Of a DNA stretch of 64,000 nucleotides, positions 19,531 through 32,298 are shown in pieces. Position 1 is the stretch's first letter; every line of letters starts with the position of its first letter. Under the pieces are notes generated by a model that was not told the DNA's origin, did not search any database, and worked only from the letters and a program-made list of their open reading frames with translations. Source of the DNA: Merluccius polli (Eukaryota > Chordata > Actinopteri > Gadiformes > Merlucciidae); the NCBI GenBank assembly GCA_030340625.1, contig JAOPHQ010002041.1:67001-131000 (forward strand), given 5' to 3'. The position numbers were made by a program, and so were the translations under genes.

Positions 19531-19905
19531 GTACACCGACGTCTTCACACAGGAGAGAGAAAATCAACACCCAAACACATGTCTTGAAGAAAGAAAATAG
19601 TATCCAAACATCTGTAATGTGGTCCTTACTGTTGTGTCATGAATCTCCAAGTAGTCTATTTCTTCTACTCATTTGTTTTCAGATAGTTTATACTCCATGG
19701 CCATGCCATTCACCTTGTTTTCCTCACCCATCTCCTCATCTGCAGGTTATTTCCTCATTAGTCCCTCAGTTTATATACCTGTCCACTTCCCTTTGTTCCC
19801 TCACAGATTGTCTTTGCATTGTGCTTCGTTCGATGGCATTCGCTACCTGACTCCCTTTGTCATAGATTGTTTTGTTTTTTTAAATAAATCGTGTGGATTT
19901 TTGCT
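19531..19905 (+). other. ZNF-2 terminal exon
   Basis: Acceptor ctactccag|gtacaccgacg, same content as 8394-8755, AATAAA at 19883-19888. Confidence 0.6.
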
Positions 19906-20045
19906 CGTCATTTTGTCGTGCTTTTGGGTTCACCTCTGTTCTTGTTCAGTGAGTGTGACAATATGTAAACTTGTTACACTTATAATTATGGTGTGCTGGT
20001 GTTTCTCTGAAGAAACACCAGCACAAACACACAAAGTGAAGAAGT

Positions 20046-21464
20046 AAAACATCTGTTTTTCTAATCTGACATGTAGATTGATATTTGCTGTTTGATATGT
20101 AACGTTAAGTATGTAAAGGTTGAGCCGAGATAACTTTGATTATTGAGGAATAATGATTTATTGTTCATATTCATTCAATTTTAAAATGATTGTCAATGTT
20201 CACACATCTATGGAAGCATTTTAAGGACAATCAAATGAAAATGCAATAGAGAGGTGCAGGAATGAGTCCTAAAACCCGGAAATCCGTTAGCATTTTGGCA
20301 CTTCCAGTTCTCAAAGTCAACAGGTTTTTTGAATGGGTGTTTGGTTAGATGCCTGAAATAAGAGCTGTGGTTTTACACAAGCTTAAGAGATGGCCGTTTT
20401 GGTCTGCGACATAAATTATGTCGGTAAATACCCCGCTGGTGAATTTTGAAGCTTTGACGTGTCTTAAAAAACTTCTGGTGATTGCATTTACGCTTCAAAA
20501 ATCATAGTTGGTGAAGATTATCTTGCTTAACAAAACGTGAGTATCAGACATTTTTGTTTACCACAACGCTTATGTTCTGCAATAATGCAAAATCCAATGG
20601 GAAAAACCCCTTGGCTTTTTGTCGAGGGAACCCAGGGCGACGCTAACTGTATGGCCTACAAAAATACATCATCCCTGCACCACTCTATAGCACTAATGCT
20701 TTTTATTTTTCATAATATAAACAGCATTATTTGAGTCAAATAAAATGAAAATGCAATCATACAATTAGCATTTGATTTTGCCAAACATGCCCGCTTTAAA
20801 GTGGACATATTCAAATGCAAAGGAAAATCAATTTGCATTTTCAAACTATGCTCCGCTAGCCTGGCAAGCCAGACCCACATCAGAAAGATGTCGGGTCTGG
20901 CACTGCTCCATTGGCAGTGTGGGCGGGATAAACGGTTGTCTTTCAAGTTCCCTCTGCATGCAATATGATAGCGCTACAACAGCCGCGTGAAGCTGGCCCC
21001 CCATGTTATTCAGAAATTATTAAAAACACTGCTATTCGTTTGTGCCGGTTTGTGCCATAAAAATTATCGTTTGTGCTGTTAAGGGTTTTAAGTAATTAAA
21101 CTTTACATTTTCTGGCCAGTGACGTCACTCAGCCCCCCATACTTGTCCAAATTTCCCCAAAATAGTCGTTTGTGCTGATTTGTGCTGTTAAAAGAAACAT
21201 TTGTGCTACTTCGGTTTTCACGTTAGCATGCTTTATTACAGCGGACCAAGGTTTTCCATATTAGTTTGTACATATTAATACTATTAAGAAATTAATCTGT
21301 AAGTCCTACACACTGACCGGGGGGGTGCTGCGCGATTGTTGAAACATTATTATTTTTTTGAACCATCGCTTTGGCGCCCCCCTGGTGCGGCGCCCCTATG
21401 CGCCGCATACAGCGCATACTCACTTTTTGCGCCACTGGTCCGAGGACAGCAGCCCTCTCGGACA
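20046..21464. other. 3' flank of unit 2
   Basis: Non-coding. It keeps the stretch lost from unit 1, including a dispersed-looking repeat (gctagcctggcaagccagac, with inverted ggtctggca) at about 20858-20905. One TGACGTCA site lies at 21120-21127. Confidence 0.5.
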
Positions 21465-21664
21465 CAGGCAGGCGATGGGTCGGCAACAGGCGGGTAGTCA
21501 GGCAGGCAGGGGTCGGCAACAGGCGGGTAGTCAGGCAGGCAGGGGTCGGCAACAGGCGGGTAGTCAGGCAGGCGATGGGTCGTCAACAGGCGGGTAGTCC
21601 GGCAGGCAGGGTTCAGCAACAGGCGGGTAGTCAGGCAGGCAGGGTTCAGCAACAGGCGGGTAGC
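21465..21664. repeat. minisatellite 3, unit 2 (6 copies)
   Basis: The same 34-bp G-rich unit as at 9951, six copies. Confidence 0.95.
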
Positions 21665-22622
21665 AGTGGAGGCTTCTATAAGACTACAGGTGAAGCAGTG
21701 CTTCACCTAAAAAAAAAAAAAATCTTACAATAATCCCATTTTCAGTGCTTTGAAACAGAAATACAGTCAGTAAGACGAGCTGTTTTCCTGAAATCAATTC
21801 TGTGAGTGACAACAGCGCCACCCACTGTGGAACAGATAATTACAGTGAAGCAGACTTTACTTCTGCTTCACCACCATACGTCACTTTTCCCATTGACTTC
21901 AATGTAAATCAGTGAAACTCAGGCGGCTCGTGGTTTTTTTCTGTTTCAATTGATCCTTATGGCAGATAAGTCCCGCCCCTGAAGCAGTGACCGATAGGGT
22001 AGAATTTGATTGACACAACACTCTGGCCAGTCACCGCCTTCATTAGGCAGCTATCGTCAACTGACTTTGACAGTGACAACTGACGAACACATACATCATT
22101 TGTTGAACATTCATTTAATAAGACACACTTTTTTTTCTGCGTCTGCGAAACTTGGCACTTAGAAGAAACTCCAGCTGGTATGTAAGGGATAATGCCCGAC
22201 GAGGTGTCCATTAACACAAATGAATGGACGACGCGGAGGCGCAAAGTCCATTCATATAATATCTAATCAATTAATAATACTTTAATGTGTTTTAGAGTTA
22301 AAATCGTGAGGTTTTTTTTTATTTTTACAAGTCGAGCGGACTATTTAATATCTCCCTTATTGCCAAGCAACGTGGCCATAGCATCTTCATAGCCTCAACG
22401 TCTTTCCTAGGTGTACATCAAAGATAAGATCATAGAGCTCTATAATCTTCAGCCAATCAGAATCGAGTATTCACCCAGACCATGGTAAGTAGCGTTATCT
22501 CTAAAGGTGTTAACATTTCTTCTGTTGATGTTAAGGACTTGGCTCTTTCTGATCATTTCTGTGTGTTCTTTGACTTACAGATCACTACAGATCACTCCAA
22601 ATGTTCAGTTAACCTCTGTGTC
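21665..22622. repeat. inter-unit block before ZNF-3, with LINE relic
   Basis: Same as 10285-11180. It includes the LINE endonuclease relic at about 22497-22622 (LALSDHFCVFFDLQIT), which runs directly into the LTR. Confidence 0.55.
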
Positions 22623-23118
22623 TGTTAGCACATATAACAACAGGCTGTAACATCCTCACATAGCCACAAGGGAACAGGACCAAATATATAATCTGTATTA
22701 ACCGCACCTGGCCACCAGATGGCAGCAAACATAATACACTAGGAGCCGAGCACACTGGGGGCGGGCGCTCAACACTAGCCAATCAAAACATAGTACACGT
22801 CATAGAGGCCACGCCTACCCAGGTACTATCGAGCGCACACAAGCAGGAGAGGGCAGAGACTCTACAGGCAGCTATCTATTAGATATCCAGCTAAGAGTCG
22901 CTCCACGCGTGAATTATACAATTCCTCTCCTTTTGCTTCATAGGTAATAGACCAAAACCTATAACAAATAAAGTGAGTTAAAAGCGATCCTCTTCCTCAA
23001 ACAACACAACAACTTGGCGACCCCGGCGTGATTCAGAGAGGAGAGGCAACGGACGGGGGAAGCGGGGCCACGCGGCAGCGCACGTCTCGCCATCTCTGTC
23101 ACAGCGCCATCAAAACAG
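22623..23118 (+). promoter_or_regulatory. ZNF-3 LTR promoter and exon 1 leader
   Basis: LTR candidate from TGTTAGC at 22623 to CA at 23011 (389 bp), PBS-like site at 23015-23032, CCAAT at 22779-22783, donor at 23118/23119. Confidence 0.65.
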
Positions 23119-23170
23119 GTAAGCAGAACCTATTGACTATATAGAGGAAGCAAATGGCCAGAAATGTATG

Positions 23171-23287
23171 ATTAATTTTGCTGAAGGTTTGAGTCCTTGG
23201 CGTTTCTTATTAATGTTACTGAAGGTTAGAGTCCTTGGCGTTTCTTATTAATTTTGCTTGAGGTTAAAGTCTTTGGTGTTTTTTTAA
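23171..23287 (+). repeat. minisatellite 1, unit 3 (3 copies)
   Basis: Shortest copy of this array. Its variants (aggtttgagtcc, aatgttactg) are shared with unit 5 at 44975, marking those two as closest relatives. Confidence 0.93.
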
Positions 23288-23452
23288 GGCTGAAGTCTCG
23301 TATGATACTGTGTTAAATTCGGATGTGTAGAAACCTGGGAAACCAGTGGAGTTGTATCAGATGCGATAAGATGTTGAGTGGGAACATATTGCTGGCAATG
23401 TTTCCATCCTCAAAGAGCTAAGCTAACTTGCATTAATCATAATACCTTTTGT

Positions 23453-23652
23453 GGGCTTTGTCTCCCACTAAGAGGAGTGGGGGAAGTGCATGTCTTGTGA
23501 GGCTTTGTCTCCCACTAAGAGGAGTGGGGGAAGTGCATGTCTTGTGAGGCTTTGTCTCCCACTAAGAGGAGTGGGGGAAGTGCATGTCTTGTGAGGCTTT
23601 GTCTCCTCCTTGTGGCTATGTGAGGATATTACAGCCTGTTGATGTATGTACA
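23453..23652 (+). repeat. minisatellite 2, unit 3, joined to inverted LTR end by deletion
   Basis: Three full copies and part of a fourth run to 23606. The sequence then jumps at gtctcc|tccttgtggc into the far end of the inverted LTR fragment (to about 23652). About 1.2 kb present in other units is missing. Confidence 0.85.
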
Positions 23653-23777
23653 GTTTTTTTTCCCGTCACAGTAGTTATATAGTGCAGTTTGTATGCACAT
23701 TTTTTGAATATTAATTCAGTTTTAAATATTACAGTATAATATATATAAATATAGATTTGATAATCTCTCTCTCCTAG

Positions 23778-24126
23778 GAGTGAAATCCCAGCTGACACAG
23801 CGCAGGTATTACCCTGTCCCCAGTGTCAGAGGAGCCATGGTGATCTGTACGGCCGACTGCTGAGGAGTGGATAAATCCAAGTGGAGACTGGCCTCCTCCC
23901 ATACATTGCAGCCTCCTCTCAAGAGCCAGTCAGAGCCTCCCCAGAACCCGTCCAAAAGACGAGCAAGATTACAGCAGACGAAGCCAGACGCCACTGTTGT
24001 AAGCAGTGCGGAAAAACCTTTCGTCAATCTAGTAGTCTGAAGAGACACCAGCGCATCCATACAGGAGAAAAACTGTGCCACTGTCAGCAGTGTGGGAAGA
24101 CGTTCAGTGATCCAAGTAATTTTGAG
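23778..24126 (+). CDS. ZNF-3 exon 2, two fingers, upstream stop
   Basis: 349 bp with the same splice sites as ZNF-1. In-frame TAA at 23872-23874 separates any upstream start from the fingers. The two fingers after it are intact (FRQSSSLKRH; FSDPSNFE) but have no ATG, so they are probably untranslated. Confidence 0.5.
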
Positions 24127-24382
24127 GTACATCAGCGCATTCACATCACACGGTCTTCTATCCTACCAGGGTACTTCACAATGTAATTGGCGTGTATTGT
24201 TATGGTTTAATGATATAAGGGCGAGTCAGATCTTCCCATAGCAGCTCAACCAGTCTGCCACCATCATTTTCACAGATCTGTTTTACTGTTTACCTGATTT
24301 GATCACATTTTAAATGCCTAGTTGACCAATTAGATTGCTATTGGAACTACCTATTGTATAATTGTCAACATCCCAACTCCAG

Positions 24383-25306
24383 GTACACCGGCGTCTTCAC
24401 ACAGGAGAGAGAATGTACTGCTGTGGAAAGTGTGGGGAAACTTTTAATAAATCTGGTGATCTGAAGAAACACCAGGGCATCCATACAGGAGAAAACCTAT
24501 ACCACTGTCAGCAGTGTGGAAAAACCTTTAGTGACTCTAGTTCTCTGAAGAGACACCAGCGCATCCATACAGGAGAGAAACCGTACCAATGTCAGCAGTG
24601 TGGAAAAACCTTTAGTGACTCTAGTTCTCTGAAGATTCACCAGCGCATCCATACAGGAGAGAAACCGTACCAATGTCAGCAGTGTGGAAAAACCTTTAGT
24701 GACTCTAGTTCTCTGAAGACTCACCAGCGCATCCATACAGGAGAGAAACCGTACCACTGTAAGCAGTGTGGAAATACCTTTACTAAATCTACTCATCTAA
24801 AGAATCACCAGCGCATCCATACAGGAGAGAAACCGTACCAATGTCAGCAGTGTGGAAAAACCTTTAGTCGGTCTAATGATCTGAAGCTTCACCAGCACAT
24901 CCACACAGGAGAGAAACCGTACCACTGTCAGCAGTGTGGAAAAACCTTTAATCAGTCTGGTTCTCTGAAGAGACACCAGCGCATCCATACAGGAGAGAAA
25001 CTGTACCAATGTCAGCAGTGTGGAAAAAACTTTAGTCGGTCTAATGATCTGAAGCGTCACCAGCGCATCCATACAGGAGAGAAACCGTACCACTGTCAGC
25101 AGTGTGGAAAAACCTTTACTCGGTCTAATGATCTGAAGCTTCACCAGCACATCCACACAGGAGAGAAACCGTACCACTGTCAGCAGTGTGGAAAAACCTT
25201 TAATCAGTCTGGTTCTCTGAAGAGACACCAGCGCATCCATACAGGAGAGAAACCGTACCAATGTCAGCAGTGTGGGAAGACTTTCAGTGATCCAGGTCAT
25301 TTTAAG
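24383..25306 (+). CDS. ZNF-3 exon 3: 11-finger cassette
   Basis: 924 bp = 11 x 84. ATG at 24413. Contacts are identical in order to ZNF-1 exon 3. Only a few residues differ (FSRSNDLKL for FNRSNDLKL, GEKLY in one linker, CGKNF in one finger, CQQC for CQKC in the last). With exon 4 the product is 365 aa, 13 fingers. It is a recent duplicate of ZNF-1. Confidence 0.88.
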
Positions 25307-26435
25307 GTACGTCAGCACATTGATTCACATCAGTCTTCTATCCTACCAGAGTATGATGCAACATAATTGCCATTTATGTTCATGGCTAAATGAGGTTATG
25401 GCGCATCAGATCTTCCCATAGCAGCTCAACGCTGTCCGCCACCATCATTTTAAGAGATCTGTTTTACCCTTTACCTAGGGATGCAGGATAATGTTTTACA
25501 ACAAGTGGATAACGGTTGATTACCTCAATGCCGATAACCAGTTGGTAATCTGTAGTTTGTTACCAACCAACTGACATCACTAATAATTGTAAACACAAGT
25601 TGCAGTGGACACTGCAGGTGACTTTTAAGATTTGTTGTGGTAAATCTAGTAGACTTTGTCCCTCCTCTTGGAACCCCAGCTGAACATGTATTTCAAATAC
25701 ATGTTCTGGACTGAAAAACGTCCAAACCGGCGATGACATGTTTGCTGTTTTGCTCCCTCATCTACTAAGGCCACACCATGTGGCTCTGCTCAGATGCACA
25801 ATTTAGACGTCATGAGAGTGACAACAGCGTGCAGCACTGCTGAAGTTATCGGCTCCATTTAAAGGCTGTAATTTAATTATCGGAAATAAAGCATAATTTC
25901 TGCATATTTCCCATTATCGTACGATAATTTATCACTGTGGTTGTCAAAGTGGAGTCCGGGGACCCCTGGGGGTCCGTGGCATATGGCCATGGGGTCCTGA
26001 AAATAATTTATAAAACTCCTACACAATTGAAAAAAATAAAAAATGTGAAGTAAAACAACCATACCTTTTTTGAGATAATTACCACAGTGTCATTTTCTTC
26101 AAGAAAAGTTAATTGAGTCAGTAGGCGGAGCACAAGATTTACAATGCATGTTAATACGTTTCCTGGCAAGTAGTACAAGGACAATATATTTTTTCGGATT
26201 CATGGTCATTGAGTTGGATTCAGGATGCAAACTATAACAATGGTAGGGGTCCTTGTAAACATGTATCCATTGTATGGGTTCCTGGCTTGAAGAAGATTGA
26301 GAACCCCTGATTTGTTGGACCTGATATTTGTCATGCATCCCTACTTTTACCTGAGACCACATTCTAAATGCCTAGTTGACCAATCAGATTGCTTAATTGG
26401 AATAACCCATTGTATAATTGTTGTCCCTACTCCAG

Positions 26436-26639
26436 GTACACCAGCGCATCCATACAGGAGAGAAACCGTACCACTGTCAGAAGTGTGGGAAGACCTTTAC
26501 AACATCTGCTTATCTGAAGCTTCACCAGCGTCTTCACACAGGAGAGAAACCGTACCACTGTCAGCAGTGTGGGAAGACCTTTACAACATCTGCTTATCTG
26601 AAGATTCACCAGCGCATCCATACAGGAGAGAAACCGTAA
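26436..26639 (+). CDS. ZNF-3 exon 4: two fingers and stop
   Basis: Same as ZNF-1 exon 4 (TAYL, TAYI, then TAA at 26637-26639). The exon runs to a donor at 26687, 48 nt after the stop, carrying an intact but untranslated finger segment. Confidence 0.85.
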   Translation, partial: VHQRIHTGEKPYHCQKCGKTFTTSAYLKLHQRLHTGEKPYHCQQCGKTFTTSAYLKIHQRIHTGEKP

Positions 26640-26946
26640 CACTGTCAGCAGTGTGGCAAGACTTTCCGTGATCCAGGTTATTTTAAGGTACATCAGCGCA
26701 TTCACATCACACGGTCTTCTATCCTACTAGGGTATTATACAATGTAATTGGCGTTTATTGTTGTGGTTTAATGAGGTCAGGGCGCATCAGATGTTCTTAT
26801 AGCAGCACAAAGCGGTCCGTCACCATCATTTTAAGAGGTCTGTTCTACCTTTAACCTGATGTGATCACATTCTTAATGTCTAGTTGACCAATCAGATTAC
26901 TTAATTGGAACTACCCATTGTATAATTGATGACATCCCTACTCCAG

Positions 26947-27325
26947 GTACACCGACGTCTTCACACAGGAGAGAGAAAATCAACACCCAAACACATGTCT
27001 TGAAGAAAGAAAATAGTCTCCAAACATCTGTAATGTGGTCCTTACTGTTGTGTCATGAATCTCCAAGTAGTCTATTTCTTCTACTCATTTGTTTTCAGAT
27101 AGTTTATACTCCATGGCCATGCCATTCACCTTGTTTTCCTCACCCATCTCCTCATCTGCAGGTTATTTCCTCATTAGTCCCTCAGTTTATATACCTGTCC
27201 ACTTCCCTTTGTTCCCTCACAGATTGTCTTTGCATTGTGCTTCGTTCGATGGCATTCGCTACCTGACTCCCTTTGTCATAGATTCTGTTTTTTGTTTTTT
27301 TAAATAAACCGTGTGGATTTTTGCT
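26947..27325 (+). other. ZNF-3 terminal exon
   Basis: Acceptor tactccag|gtacaccg; AATAAA at 27303-27308. Confidence 0.6.
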
Positions 27326-27465
27326 GGTCATTTTGTTGTGCTTTTGGGTTCACCTCTGTTCTTGTTCAGTGAGTGTGACAATATGTAAACTTGTTACACT
27401 TATAATTATGGTGTGCTGGTGTTTCTCTGAAGAAACACCAGCACAAACACACAAAGTGAAGAAGT

Positions 27466-29069
27466 AAAACATCTGTTTTTCTAATCTGACATGTAGATTG
27501 ATATTTGCTGTTTGATATGTAACGTTAAGTATGTAAAGGTTGAGCCGAGATAACTTTGATTATTGAGGAATAATGATTTATTGTTCATATTCATTCAATT
27601 TTAAAATGATTGTCAATGTCCACACATCTATGGAAGCATTTTAAGGACAATCAAATGAAAATGCAATAGAGAGGTGCAGGAATGAGTCCTAAAACCCGGA
27701 AATCCGTTAGCATTTTGGCACTTCCAGTTCTCAAAGTCAACAGGTTTTTTGAATGGGTGTTTGGTTAGATGCCTGAAATAAGAGCTGTGGTTTTACACAA
27801 GCTTATGAGATGGCCGTTTTGGTCTGCGACATAAATTATGTCAGTAAATACCCCGCTGGTGAATTTTGAAGCTTTGACGTGTCTTAAAAAACTTCTGGTG
27901 ATTGCATTTACGCTTCAAAAATCATAGTTGGTGAAGATTATCTTGCTTAACAAAACGTGAGTATCAGACATTTTTGTTTGCCACAACGCTTATGTTCTGC
28001 AATAATGCAAAATCCAATGGGAAAAACCCCTTGGCTTTTTGTTGAGGGAACCCAGGGCGACACTAACTTCCAGGTTGGCCTACAAAAATACATCATCCCT
28101 GCACCACTCTATAGCACTAATGCTTTTTATTTTTCATAATATAAACAGCATTATTTGAGTCAAATAAAATGAAAATGCAATCATACAATTAGCATTTGAT
28201 TTTGCCAAACATGCCCGCTTTAAAGTGGACATATTCAAATGCAAAGGAAAATCAATTTGCATTTTCAAACTATGCTCCGCTAGCCTGGCAAGCCAGACCC
28301 ACATCAGAAAGATGTCGGGTCTGGCACTGCTCCATTGGCAGTGTGGGCGGGATAAACGGTTGTCTTTCAAGTTCCCTCTGCACGCAATAGGATAGCGCTA
28401 CAACAGCCGCGTGAAGCTGGCCCCCCATGTTATTCAGAAATTATTAAAAACACTGCTATTCGTTTGTGCCGTAAAAATTATCGTTTGTGCTGTTAAGGGT
28501 TTTAAGTAATTAAACTTTACATTTTCTGGCCAGTGACGTCACTCAGCCCCCCATACTTGTCCAAATTTCCCCAAAATAGTCTCAATCGTTTGTGCTACGT
28601 TTGTGCTGATTTGTGCCGTCAAAAGAAACATTTGTGCTACTTCGGTTTTTAAGTTATCAGGCTTTATTTGTTACACGCGTGACGTCACCCAGCCCCCCAT
28701 CAATGTCCAAATCTCACCAAAATGGTCTCAATCGTTTGTGCTATGTTTGTGCTGATTTGTGCTGTTAAAAGAAACATTTGTGGTACTTCGGTTTTCATGT
28801 TAGCATGCTTTATTACAGCGGACCGAGGGCTCTTGGTCTGCGTTTTTCCATATTAGTTTTCCATATTAGTTTGTACATATTAATACTATTAAGAAATTAA
28901 TCTGTAAGTCCTACACACTGACCGGGGGGGTGCTGCGCGATTCTTGAAACATTATTATTTTATTGAACCATCGCTTTGGCGCCCCCCTGGTGCGGCGCCC
29001 CTATGCGCCGCATACAGCGCATACTCACTTTTTGCGCCACTGGTCCGAGGACAGCAGCCCTCTCGGACA
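27466..29069. other. 3' flank of unit 3 with two CRE-like repeats
   Basis: As in unit 2, plus a 146-bp duplication so that TGACGTCA occurs at 28534-28541 and 28680-28687. No gene seen. Confidence 0.55.
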
Positions 29070-29267
29070 CAGGCAGGCGATGGGTCGGCAACAGGCGGGT
29101 AGTCAGGCAGGCGATGGGTCGGCAACAGGCGGGTAGTCAGGCAGGCGACGGGTCAGCAACAGGCGGGTAGTCCGGCAGGCAGGGTCGGCAACAGGTGGGT
29201 AGTCAGGCAGGCAGGGTCGGCAACAGGCGGGTAGTCAGGCAGGCAGGGTTCAGCAACAGGCGGGTAG
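29070..29267. repeat. minisatellite 3, unit 3 (6 copies)
   Basis: 34-bp G-rich unit, six copies, one with aggtgggtag. Confidence 0.95.
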
Positions 29268-30203
29268 CAGTGGAGGCTTCTATAAGACTACAGGTGAAGC
29301 AGTGCTTCACCAAAAAAAAAAAAAAATCTTACAATAATCCCATTTTCAGTGCTTTGAAACAGAAATACAGTCAGTAAGACGAGCTGTTTTCCTGAAATCA
29401 ATTCTGTGAGTGACAACAGCGCCACCCGCTGTGGAACAGATAATTACAGTGAAGCAGACTTTCCTTCTGCTTCACCACCATACGTCACTTTTCCCATTGA
29501 CTTCAATGTTTTTTCTGTTTCAATTGATCCTTATGGCAGATGAGTCCCGCCCCTGAAGCAGTGACCGATAGGGTAGAATTTGATTGACACAACACTCTGG
29601 CCAGTCACCGCCTTCATTAGGCAGCTATCGTCAACTGACTTTGACAGTGACAACTGACGAACACATACATCATTTGTTGAACATTCATTTAATAAGATAC
29701 ACTTTTTTTTCTGCGTCTGCGAAACTTGGCACTTAGAAGGAACTCCAGCTGGTATGTAAGGGATAATGCCCGACGAGGTGTCCATTAACACAAATGAATG
29801 GACGACGCGGAGGCGCAAAGTCCATTCATATAATATCTAATCAATTAATAATACTTTAATGTGTTTTAGAGTTAAAATCGTGAGTTTTTTTTCATTTTTA
29901 CAAGTCGAGCGGACTATTTAATATCTCCCTTATGCAGGCGTTGCCAAGCAACGTGGCCATAGCATCTTCATAGCCTCAACGTCTTTCCTAGGTGTACATC
30001 AAAGATAAGATTATAGAGCTCTATAATCTTCAGCCAATCAGAATCGAGTATTCACCCAGACCATGGTAAGTAGCGTTATCTCTAAAGGTGTTAACATTTC
30101 TTCTGTTGATGTTAAGGACTTGGCTCTTTCTGATCATTTCTGTGTGTTCTTTGACTTACAGATCACTACAGATCACTCCAAATGTTCAGTTAACCTCTGT
30201 GTC
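29268..30203. repeat. inter-unit block before ZNF-4, with LINE relic
   Basis: Same block as 10285-11056. A roughly 35-bp piece after caatgt (29508) is missing. The palindrome is at 30009-30028 and the LINE endonuclease relic at about 30070-30203. Confidence 0.55.
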
Positions 30204-30699
30204 TGTTAGCACATATAACAACAGGCTGTAATATCCTCACATAGCCACAAGGGAACAGGACCAAATATATAATCTGTATTAACCGCACCTGGCCACCAGA
30301 TGGCAGCAAACATAATACACTAGGAGCCGAGCACACTGGGGGCGGGCGCTCAACACTAGCCAATCAAAACATAGTACACGTCATAGAGGCCACGCCTACC
30401 CAGGTACTATCGAGCGCACACAAGCAGGAGAGGGCAGAGACTCTACAGGCAGCTATCTATTAGATATCCAGCTAAGAGTCGCTCCACGCGTGAATTATAC
30501 AATTCCTCTCCTTTTGCTTCATAGGTAATAGACCAAAACCTATAACAAATAAAGTGAGTTAAAAGCGATCCTCTTCCTCAAACAACACAACAACTTGGCG
30601 ACCCCGGCGTGATTCAGAGAGGAGAGGCAACGGACGGGGGAAGCGGGGCCACGCGGCAGCGCACGTCTCGCCATCTCTGTCACAGCGCCATCAAAACAG
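30204..30699 (+). promoter_or_regulatory. ZNF-4 LTR promoter and exon 1 leader
   Basis: LTR candidate 30204-30592, PBS-like site 30596-30613, leader to the donor at 30699/30700. Almost identical to unit 3. Confidence 0.65.
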
Positions 30700-30751
30700 G
30701 TAAGCAGAACCTATTGACTATATAGAGGAAGCAAATGGCCAGAAATGTATG

Positions 30752-30904
30752 ATTCATTTAGCTGAAGGTTAGAGTCCTTGGCGTTTCTCATTAACTTTGC
30801 TGAAGGTTAGAGTCCTTGGCGTTTCTCATTAATTTTGCTGAAGGTTAGAGTCCTTGGCGTTTCTCATTAATTTTGCTTAAGGTTAGAGTCCTTGGTGTTT
30901 TTTT
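30752..30904 (+). repeat. minisatellite 1, unit 4 (4 copies)
   Basis: Four copies of the 38-bp unit, mostly with the 'ctcatta' variant. Confidence 0.93.
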
Positions 30905-31072
30905 AAGGCTGAAGTCTCGTATGATACTGTGTTCAATTCGGATGTGTAGAAACCTGGGAAACCAGTGGAGTTGTATCAGATGCGATAAGATGTTGACTGG
31001 GAACATATTGCTGGCAATGTTTCCATCCTCAAAGAGCTAAGCTAACTTGCATGAATCATAATACCTTTTGTG

Positions 31073-31492
31073 GGCTTTGTCTCCCACTAAGAGGAGTGGG
31101 GGAAGTGCATGTCTTGTGAGGCTTTGTCTCCCACTAAGAGGAGTGGGGGAAGTGCATGTCTTGTGAGGCTTTGTCTCCCACTAAGAGGAGTGGGGGAAGT
31201 GCATGTCTTGTGAGGCTTTGTCTCCCACTAAGAGGAGTGGGGGAAGTGCATGTCTTGTGAGGCTTTGTCTCCCACTAAGAGGAGTGGGGGAAGTGCATGT
31301 CTTGTGAGGCTTTGTCTCCCACTAAGAGGAGTGGGGGAAGTGCATGTCTTGTGAGGCTTTGTCTCCCACTAAGAGCAGTGGGGGAAGTGCATGTCTTGTG
31401 AGGCTTTGTCTCCCACTAAGAGGAGTGGGGGAAGTGCATGTCTTGTGAGGCTTTGTCTCCCACTAAGAGGAGTGGGGGAAGTGCATGTCTTG
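31073..31492 (+). repeat. minisatellite 2, unit 4 (9 copies)
   Basis: Largest copy of the 47-bp array. The seventh copy has gagcag instead of gaggag, a variant also seen once each in units 1, 5 and 7. Confidence 0.95.
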
Positions 31493-31637
31493 GGGGTTAT
31501 CAGTTTTATGGCCCCAGGTGTGGCCAATGTTTAGACTACAAAAGGGGAGAGAAAGAGAGTAAACTTACCTTTCACTCTAATTTAAAGATATATATTAAAC
31601 AGTGCCAGTAGACTCGAACACATGCACACATAGACAC

Positions 31638-32126
31638 TAGGGCTGCACGATATTGGGAAAATATGCGATATGCGATAACATTGTTGAGTATGCGATGACG
31701 ATATAACTTGCGATATTTCAATATTTAATGTTTTTCTTCATTCTACTTGCTGCTAGACTATTAAAACAAGAAATGCATCGTATGCATGCAATGCAACATA
31801 ACTTTTATTGGGAAAATTGCCCACTTGAAACATTTTCTTATATGGTCAACACAATTAAGATGAAATAAATACGTCGGGCTTGGGTCGGGTATCCAATAAG
31901 GAGCTGTTCAGCTCAACAACTTAAACACCATGTGCTTAAACTGGTGGGGGGCGGGCTTATCAGGCAGCATGACAGCATCGGATTGGTCAAATATAATGTC
32001 ATTGTGTGTGAATGCGCGAAAAATGTAGGCTTAATTTAATCGCAAATTAAGAAATCTTTGCGGTATGTACATCGCGAGCGTTGATTTCGCGATGACGATA
32101 GATTTGCGATATATCGTGCAGCCCTA
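31638..32126. mobile_element. hAT-type element, internally deleted
   Basis: Inverted ends TAGGGCTGCACGAT and ATCGTGCAGCCCTA, with 8-bp target duplication ATAGACAC at 31630-31637 and 32127-32134. The interior carries a fragment (cgtcgggcttgggtcgggta) that in unit 7 lies deep inside a much larger insert, so this copy is a deletion derivative of that composite. Confidence 0.85.
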
Positions 32127-32298
32127 ATAGACACACACACATAGATGGTCATATACACAGTATTGAGTAGGAAGATATAAAGTGTGTTCAGTTAGATAAG
32201 AGCAGTGGGTCTATGCTATAGCAATATCACACACCGGGAGCATAGACAAGATCTCGTGGGAGCTTGCAGGACCTGATAAATTAACAAATCCCTGTAAG

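Noticed and set aside
19584..20047. An 88-aa and a 63-124-aa frame in the terminal exon, present in most units
   Set aside because: They begin at TTG, have no ATG in suitable position, and fall in the 3' UTR. Conservation is explained by recent duplication.
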